Of a DNA stretch of 37,375 bases, positions 32,551 to 37,375 are shown piece by piece (the stretch's first letter is position 1; each line of letters starts with the position of its first letter). The translations under genes were made by a program, and so were the position numbers. The stretch spans positions 1-37,375 of the forward strand of contig CALGKA010000134.1 in the NCBI GenBank assembly GCA_937927895.1, in the 5' to 3' direction. The notes under the pieces were generated by a model, which was not told the origin of the DNA, did no database searches, and saw only the letters and a program-made list of their open reading frames with translations. This DNA comes from an uncultured Granulosicoccaceae bacterium. Lineage in GTDB: Bacteria; Pseudomonadota; Gammaproteobacteria; Granulosicoccales; Granulosicoccaceae.

Positions 32551-33259
32551 CGGCGGTGCTCACTTTTGTTTTAGTAGCTTGCTCGTAGGTTTGTAGATCG
32601 ATTTGTTCGAAGGTAACTTGATCACCCACATCAAACAGAAACGGCCGCTGTGGGTCATTGAATAATACTTGCGTCGGTGAGCGGCCGATAATAGACCACC
32701 CGGTGGGCATTTTAAGCGTGGTAATTAGGCACTGAGCGCCTGCAATCATTACGCAGCCTGCCGGTATATCACGCACTGCGGCAAGCTTGCGTGGCACTTG
32801 TATACTTGAGTCAACACCACCCATATAGGCATAGCCCGGTGCGAAGCCATACATTAAGACTTTATAGTCACCTGCTACATGCGCATTGATTACTGCTTCA
32901 CGACTAAGGCCGGTAGTATCGACCACAGCTTGCATGTCAAATCCGAAGGATTCGTGATAACACACTTGCACAACTCGTTTGGTGGTTTGCGTATTTTGTT
33001 GCCGGGTGTTTTTTAACACTGTGCGCAATACCTTTTCTAGTTGCAGGTGGTCTGTGACTAACGGGTCAAATACAACCATTGCATTGATTAGCGCGGGTAC
33101 TACTTCAATGATCCCTAGCTGTTGATCATTGTCTGTTGCCATAGCTTTGGCAATCGCTTTATCAAAAGAGATAATCGTCTTATGCGTGCTATCGTTTATT
33201 GTGTCTGAGAACGTGACTAACAGGCCACAGTCTGCCACTGCCGTGAATTGCGGTTCCAT
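32543..33259 (-). CDS. pxpB: 5-oxoprolinase subunit PxpB (KipI-like allophanate hydrolase subunit 1)
   Basis: A 238-residue partner of PxpC. Family motifs are CYHESFGFDMQAV, LMYGFAPGYAYMGG and GWSIIGRSPTQVLF, which match subunit 1 of allophanate hydrolase and KipI. The start lies directly at the end of pxpA (no gap) and the end overlaps pxpC. It is part of the pyroglutamate-opening complex rather than a stand-alone kinase inhibitor, because pxpA is next to it. Confidence 0.92.
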   Translation of the reverse strand: MEPQFTAVADCGLLVTFSDTINDSTHKTIISFDKAIAKAMATDNDQQLGIIEVVPALINAMVVFDPLVTDHLQLEKVLRTVLKNTRQQNTQTTKRVVQVCYHESFGFDMQAVVDTTGLSREAVINAHVAGDYKVLMYGFAPGYAYMGGVDSSIQVPRKLAAVRDIPAGCVMIAGAQCLITTLKMPTGWSIIGRSPTQVLFNDPQRPFLFDVGDQVTFEQIDLQTYEQATKTKVSTADD

Positions 33260-34024
33260 TTATATAAAGCTTGTGACTTCAAAGCCTGCTGCTGTAAGCC
33301 GTGTTCGTATTTCTTTGGCCATTGCAACAGCGTGTTCGCTATCACCGTGCACACATATGGATTGTGCATCAAGTTTAATAGGGTCACCGTCTATTACTGG
33401 CATTAAACCCGTTTGTAAGTAATTAAGTAGCCGGTCTGCCGCTTCTTTAGCATTGTGTATCATGGCACCTTGTTGGCTGCGTGGTACCAACTGGCCGTTA
33501 GATAAATAGCCACGATCTGCGAATATCTCTGAATATACGGCTACGTTTGCTGCGCGTGCAGCTTGCTCTGTTTGTGTTCCGGAGATCGCAAGTACCGCAA
33601 GTGTTGGGTCTATTGATTTAGCAGCCGCCACTATGGCATCGGCCACGTCGCGGTTTGCGGCTGCGTGATTCGCCAGAGCACCGTGCGGTTTTACATAGGC
33701 CACTTTGCTACCAGTGAGTTTTGACATAGCCATCAGCGCACCAATTTGTGCAGCACACAGGCGTGCGATTTCGTCTGGCTTCATAGGGATTAAGCGACGG
33801 CCAAAGCCCTCGCGATCGTTAAAGCCCGGATGCGCCCCCACCACGACATTATTTTTGGCTGCAAGCTCTAGTGTTTTGAACATGGTTTCAGGGTCACTGG
33901 CATGTCCACCACAGGCCACGTTCGCAGAAGTGACAATTGACAGCATGGCGTTGTCGTCACCCATGCCCCACGGGCCGAAGCTCTCACCGAGATCAGAATT
34001 TAGATCAATACATTGGCTAGACAT
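33260..34024 (-). CDS. pxpA: 5-oxoprolinase subunit PxpA (LamB/YcsF family)
   Basis: A 254-residue subunit of the 5-oxoprolinase complex. It opens CIDLNSDLGESFGPWGMGDD and continues SANVACGGHASDPETM, the family signature with putative metal or substrate residues. VKPHGALANHAAAN and EIFADRGYLSNGQLVPRSQ are the other conserved blocks. It is the first gene of pxpABC, with GGAA about six bases upstream. It is divergent from the acyl-CoA dehydrogenase gene, 115 bases apart, so the promoter of both operons should lie in 34025-34139. Confidence 0.94.
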   Translation of the reverse strand: MSSQCIDLNSDLGESFGPWGMGDDNAMLSIVTSANVACGGHASDPETMFKTLELAAKNNVVVGAHPGFNDREGFGRRLIPMKPDEIARLCAAQIGALMAMSKLTGSKVAYVKPHGALANHAAANRDVADAIVAAAKSIDPTLAVLAISGTQTEQAARAANVAVYSEIFADRGYLSNGQLVPRSQQGAMIHNAKEAADRLLNYLQTGLMPVIDGDPIKLDAQSICVHGDSEHAVAMAKEIRTRLTAAGFEVTSFI

Positions 34025-34139
34025 AATGGTTCCATAAGAGACGCTGTGTGGTAAAAATTATACACACATCAGGCTTTGCTCGGGATTTTCAATCAATAGG
34101 TATATCATAGGTAAGAAGAACTTCACCGCTACACTTAAA

Positions 34140-35333
34140 ATGGTGTCCGCAGCCCGCCCTTACTTTGAACCTGTTATGCAAACTGATCAGCACCTACAAG
34201 ATATTCGTGAGTCGGTTAAAGCCATCTGTGAATCCTTTGGCGAAGACTACTGGCGCAAGCTTGATGAAAGCCGTGGTTACCCAACCGAATTCGTGAAAGA
34301 GATCACCGATTCCGGTTTTTTAGGCTGCCTGATTCCAGAGAACTATGGTGGTGCGGGCCTGGGACTTATAGAGGCTTGTGCCATACTTGAAGAGATCTCA
34401 CGCTCCGGCGGGCACCCCGGGGCGGCGCATGCGCAAATGTATGTGATGGGCTCGGTGCTTAAACACGGTTCAGACGAACAAAAAGAAAAATATTTACCTG
34501 CAATTGCCAGTGGGGAGTTGCGGTTACAATCGTTTGGCGTGACAGAACCTGGCACCGGAACAGATACTACGTCACTACAAACGACTGCAACGAAGGTGGG
34601 TGATACTTACAGGGTATCTGGTCAGAAGGTATGGATTAGCCGCGTACAACACTCTGATCTTTTGGTGCTGTTAGCGCGTACCAAATCTATGCAAGATCGC
34701 GCATCCAAAACGGATGGGTTATCCTGCTTTATTGTTGACCTACGCGGTGCTGAGAAACGCGGGCTCACTATTCGACCAATAGATGCCATGATCAATCATC
34801 ATGCTTGCGAGCTGTTCTTTGATAATTTTGAAGTGCCCGCAGCCAACTTATTGGGTGCGGAGCATAATGGCTTCAAGGTAGTAATGGACGGCATGAACGC
34901 CGAACGTATTTTGATAGCTGCCGAATGCATCGGCGATGCACGGTACTTTATTGATAAAGCTACAGACTATGCAAATACACGTGTTGTGTTTGATCGACCT
35001 ATCGGGCAAAACCAGGGTGTGGCGTTCCCGATCGCCACAGCCTATGCACAAACTGAAGCAGCATCGTTAATGGTAGATAAGGCGGCCCGCCTATTTGATA
35101 CAGATAAGCCCTGCGGGCCAGAGGCCAATATGGCAAAAATGTTAGCCGCTGATGCTTCATGGAAAGCGGGTGACACCTGTTTACAAACACATGGTGGTTT
35201 TGGTTTGAGCCGCGAGTACCATATTGAGCGCAAACTGCGTGAAACACGCTTGTATCAAATAGCGCCAATCTCTACGAACCTTATTCTTTCCTATATTAGT
35301 GAACATGTGCTTGGCATGCCGAGAAGCTTTTGA
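34140..35333 (+). CDS. Acyl-CoA dehydrogenase
   Basis: A 397-residue flavin dehydrogenase of the ACAD fold. FAD-binding and substrate-region blocks are FGVTEPGTGTDTTSLQT (middle), VWISRVQHSDLLVLLART, and AAECIGDARYFIDKATDYAN. The usual C-terminal YEGT segment is replaced by RETRLYQIAPISTNLI, so the glutamate base of the MCAD type is not there. Glu in MNAERILIAAE occupies the place used by isovaleryl-CoA-type enzymes. The ATG at 34140 has no clear ribosome site and a second ATG 36 bases later is possible. The next gene, a CoA-transferase, starts in the stop codon (TGATG), so the pair is coupled and probably activates and oxidises one carboxylic acid. Confidence 0.88.
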   Translation: MVSAARPYFEPVMQTDQHLQDIRESVKAICESFGEDYWRKLDESRGYPTEFVKEITDSGFLGCLIPENYGGAGLGLIEACAILEEISRSGGHPGAAHAQMYVMGSVLKHGSDEQKEKYLPAIASGELRLQSFGVTEPGTGTDTTSLQTTATKVGDTYRVSGQKVWISRVQHSDLLVLLARTKSMQDRASKTDGLSCFIVDLRGAEKRGLTIRPIDAMINHHACELFFDNFEVPAANLLGAEHNGFKVVMDGMNAERILIAAECIGDARYFIDKATDYANTRVVFDRPIGQNQGVAFPIATAYAQTEAASLMVDKAARLFDTDKPCGPEANMAKMLAADASWKAGDTCLQTHGGFGLSREYHIERKLRETRLYQIAPISTNLILSYISEHVLGMPRSF

Positions 35334-36454
35334 TGTTACCACTTGAAGGCTTGATAGTAGTTGCAATAGAACAGGCGGTGGCGGCACCATTGTGTTCCGC
35401 ACGCTTAGCACAGGCTGGCGCGCGGGTAATAAAAATAGAGCGCAAAGAAGGTGACTTCGCGCGGCGTTACGATACCGCCGCAAAGGGTGAGAGTTCTTAC
35501 TTTACCTGGCTTAATCAGGGCAAAGAGTCGATATGCCTTGATTTTAAAGACAGCGAAGGTTCGCAATTTTTATGGACCTTGCTTAAAAGGGCTGACGTAT
35601 TGATTCAGAATCTATCACCAGGTGCACTAGCGCGTGCCGGGTTTTCCACTAGTGAACTGCATAAGGTTAACCGCAGGCTTATTGTTTGCAACATATCAGG
35701 GTACGGCAACAGTGGTGAAGCGGCTGATAAAAGGGCTTATGATTTATTAGTGCAGGCAGAAAGCGGTTTAGTATCGGTATCGGGTAGCGCAGAGGCGCCA
35801 GGGCGAATAGGTGTTTCTGTTTGTGATATAGGTGCCGGTATGACCGCTTACAGCGCGGTGCTTGAAGCGATTATAAAGCGTCAGCGCAGTGGCCAGGGTG
35901 AAGAGGTATCAGTATCGTTATTTGATGTGGCAGCTGACTGGATGGCAGTGCCGTACATACATGCAGAATATGGAACAGGCGCACCAAAGCAAGTCGGTCT
36001 TAAGCACCCTTCTATAGCACCTTATGGGGCGTTTGAGTGTTCAGATGGCAAGCTGGTGCTAATCTCTATACAAAATGAACGCGAGTGGGTTCGTTTGTGT
36101 GAAAAGGTATTGCTGTCGGTAGAGATTTTAAATACCGATGCTTATGCGAACAATAATAGCCGGGTAGAAAATCGCGATGCGCTGGAGCGTGATATTACGG
36201 CTATTACCAGCCGCATGACTTCAACAGAGTTTCAAAGCCGATTGCAACAGGCCAATATTGCTTATGGTGCAGTAAATACTGCAGATCAACTTTCAGATCA
36301 TCCAGCGTTTCGGACTAGTCGGTATGTAACAAGTGAAGGTAAAGAAGTATATCTTGCAGCGCATCCGGTACTGAGAGCGGATAGTGATCAGAGGGAATTA
36401 CGGAGTCCGAAGCTGGGTGAGCATACACGGGCTATTATTGACGAGTTTAGCTAG
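35333..36454 (+). CDS. CaiB/BaiF-type (class III) CoA-transferase
   Basis: A 373-residue CoA-transferase. The start is the ATG at 35333, sharing one base with the previous stop; a TTG just before it is not needed. The N-terminal blocks VVAIEQAVAAPLCSARLAQAGARVIKIE (split by my count at 9-36) and the catalytic-Asp region GVSVCDIGAGM (Asp165) are typical, with YDLLVQAESGLVSVSG before it and HPSIAPYGAFE after. The end, LGEHTRAIIDEFS, is of normal length. The stop TAG at 36452-36454 is formed by the target CTAG of the repeat element that begins right there. It probably makes the CoA ester used by the adjacent dehydrogenase. Confidence 0.9.
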   Translation: MLPLEGLIVVAIEQAVAAPLCSARLAQAGARVIKIERKEGDFARRYDTAAKGESSYFTWLNQGKESICLDFKDSEGSQFLWTLLKRADVLIQNLSPGALARAGFSTSELHKVNRRLIVCNISGYGNSGEAADKRAYDLLVQAESGLVSVSGSAEAPGRIGVSVCDIGAGMTAYSAVLEAIIKRQRSGQGEEVSVSLFDVAADWMAVPYIHAEYGTGAPKQVGLKHPSIAPYGAFECSDGKLVLISIQNEREWVRLCEKVLLSVEILNTDAYANNNSRVENRDALERDITAITSRMTSTEFQSRLQQANIAYGAVNTADQLSDHPAFRTSRYVTSEGKEVYLAAHPVLRADSDQRELRSPKLGEHTRAIIDEFS

Positions 36455-36613
36455 TGTCCATCCATAAACAGCGCGTAGCGAGGTTGTTCCAGGTGCGTGA
36501 GATTTTGCCTACTACATGTAGGCGTTTAGTCATTCTAAATAACTATATAGGGTCAGCGAAAGATCACGTGTCCTGGGTGGTCCGCAGTAGCGTTGTTTAT
36601 GGACGGACACTAG
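36451..36613. mobile_element. CTAG-bounded palindromic element, copy B1
   Basis: Core 36455-36609 (155 bases) with CTAG on each side. The left end TGTCCATCCATAAACAG and the right end, read on the minus strand, TGTCCGTCCATAAACAA are inverted repeats; inside, GCGTAGCGAGGTTG and CGCAGTAGCG continue an imperfect dyad. Centre near 36532. No gene. The left CTAG overlaps the stop codon of the CoA-transferase gene. It is inverted relative to copy B2, and shares the junction CTAGCTAG with it at 36610-36617. Confidence 0.8.
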
Positions 36614-36776
36614 CTAGTGCCCATCCATAAACGAACGCTACTGCGGTCGCCCCAGGTGCGCAATCTTTTAACGACTACATGTAGTTATTTAGAATGACTA
36701 AACGCTTACATGTAATAGGCAAAATCTCACGCACCTGGAACAACCTCGCTACGCGCTGTTTATGGACGGACACTAG
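36614..36776. mobile_element. CTAG-bounded palindromic element, copy B2 (inverted)
   Basis: Core 36618-36772 (155 bases, same length as B1) with CTAG on each side. Read on the minus strand it begins TGTCCGTCCATAAACAG and follows with GCGTAGCGAGGTTGTTCC, matching B1 nearly base for base, including TTTAGTCATTCTAAATAAC in the centre. The pair B1/B2 is thus a large inverted repeat over 36455-36772. The remnant of a kinase gene begins directly after the right CTAG. Confidence 0.8.
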
Positions 36777-37089
36777 CTATTGATCAGCGTGTTTTACCGT
36801 CACTGGCTCTTGCTGCGGAGCAAAAAGAGCTTTCAATTGGCGGCGGCTTGCAAGATCGGGGGATTCAGTTTTCAGAAGGATTGGTGGCAATGGACTTTGC
36901 AGCAATGGATTCGATAGACAGCTACGCGTGTGGGCGCCATGAGTATCTTGAACCTGCCTTACTACCGTCTTTGTATTTAGCATACAGCCAAGCTGTAAGT
37001 GAACCGACTGAGGGTTTCAATATGATCTGCGTTTAAGGTATGAGTCTGGAGAAAAAGTGGTGATTGATGCTAAAGGCCAAGGTCATTAG
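36777..37089 (+). pseudogene. Broken GHMP kinase gene (glucuronokinase-like), internal fragment with a frameshift
   Basis: From the element border the frame reads AIDQRVLPSLALAAEQKEL, then SIGGGLQDRGIQFSEGLVAMDF and YLEPALLPSLYLAYSQA. This is the middle of GHMP-family sugar kinases like glucuronokinase (EQ-ELGI-AGLQDRV-Q, GLVYMDF, LLP-LYLAY). The frame stops at 37034-37036, but the +1-type shifted frame continues as YDLRLRYESGEKVVIDA to TAG at 37087-37089, which is the expected next segment. So the gene lacks its N-terminal half (ATP-binding part) at the element border, has a frameshift near 37015, and lacks its C-terminus. It is surely inactive. Confidence 0.65.
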
Positions 37090-37375
37090 GCGTCAAGTTA
37101 GTTTTTCAAAATTCCAATAGGTAGGTCCTTGCGCAGTAAGATTCGAATATTGTAAAACTAACCCGACCCCTGAGACCGTCTCGACCCCTGAGACCGTCTG
37201 ACAAAACCAACCAAACCTCATTTCCTTGTCCTTGCATATGATGTGCGGTGGTATTGATATTCACTGATCCACGCTCCAGATCTTTATAAGATTGCCGTTT
37301 ACTGCTCTAAGTTGACAAGCGTTCTCAATCTTAAGTATTGAGGAAAGCGCATATTTATATTAGGTACGAAAAGGA
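37090..37375. other. Gene-free end of the window, probable leader of the next gene
   Basis: Apart from the tandem repeat, this stretch shows a possible promoter: TTGACA at 37312-37317 and TATTGA 18 bases later, overlapping a 6-bp inverted repeat (CTCAAT and ATTGAG at 37324-37342). The window ends with AAAAGGA, a fair ribosome site, so a plus-strand gene may start just outside. A short in-frame string GIDIH, a stop, then STLQIF near 37250-37290 could be a trace of an IS110-type transposase start, but this is very weak. Confidence 0.3.
37164..37199. repeat. 18-bp tandem repeat, two copies
   Basis: CGACCCCTGAGACCGTCT occurs twice without a gap (37164-37181 and 37182-37199). It lies in a stretch without genes. 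It might be a slipped duplication or part of a larger dispersed repeat; no function is seen. Confidence 0.7.

Noticed and set aside
37240..37300. Possible start of an IS110-type transposase (GIDIH, stop, STLQIF)
   Set aside because: Only about ten residues match loosely, with an in-frame stop; too weak to list as a gene remnant.

Overview
The window looks like a chromosomal segment of a marine Gammaproteobacterium. The clues are moderate GC, a secreted alginate lyase, a sulfatase, a protein with the CVDTDGDGWGW motif familiar from marine polysaccharide degraders, and NMT1-type ABC uptake. The genus cannot be fixed from sequence alone. No rRNA, tRNA, CRISPR array or phage genes were seen.

Layout. 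(1) 1-3117: tail of a MauG/cytochrome c peroxidase-like gene, an M20D amidohydrolase with a ketopantoate-reductase-family gene close behind, and a convergent exported DUF1566 protein. (2) 3118-8260: a decayed, mobile-element-rich patch. It holds a truncated signal-peptide ORF, a 147-bp MITE-like insertion flanked by TAAG, a complete IS1182-family element (1689 bp, 15-bp inverted ends, 4-bp target duplication GGCA) that splits a short ORF, two unrecognised exported proteins (one with a TIMP/NTR-like start), a palindrome of IS-end type and the 3' remnant of an L,D-transpeptidase gene. (3) 8268-18249: a complete reductive pyrimidine-degradation locus: PreT/PreA (dihydropyrimidine dehydrogenase), dihydropyrimidinase, an M20-type N-carbamoyl-beta-alanine amidohydrolase, a four-gene ABC importer, and a divergent RutR-like TetR regulator in the middle. 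Together they would import uracil/thymine or a related compound and convert it to beta-alanine or beta-aminoisobutyrate, CO2 and ammonia. (4) 18757-22055: a DUF4344 protein whose HExxH motif is lost, an orphan protein-kinase-like protein, a small outer-membrane barrel and a lipoprotein. (5) 22618-31261: an MBL-fold lipoprotein and sulfatase pair, a DUF4153 membrane protein, a three-domain PL7 alginate lyase and a 7-bladed lactonase. (6) 31516-36454: the pxpABC 5-oxoprolinase operon, divergent from an acyl-CoA dehydrogenase/CaiB-type CoA-transferase pair. (7) 36451-37375: two inverted copies of a 155-bp palindromic element bounded by CTAG, then a broken GHMP (glucuronokinase-like) kinase gene, an 18-bp tandem repeat and a probable leader of the next gene.

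The least explained feature is the small CTAG-bounded palindromic element. It occurs as an adjoining pair at 36.5 kb, and as one full copy plus a solo end at 30.0 kb, always with a CTAG-CTAG junction. At 36.45 kb its target CTAG also supplies the stop codon of the CoA-transferase gene. I did not find convincing evidence of a novel defence or biosynthetic system; the other unusual items are degenerate enzymes and gene remnants.
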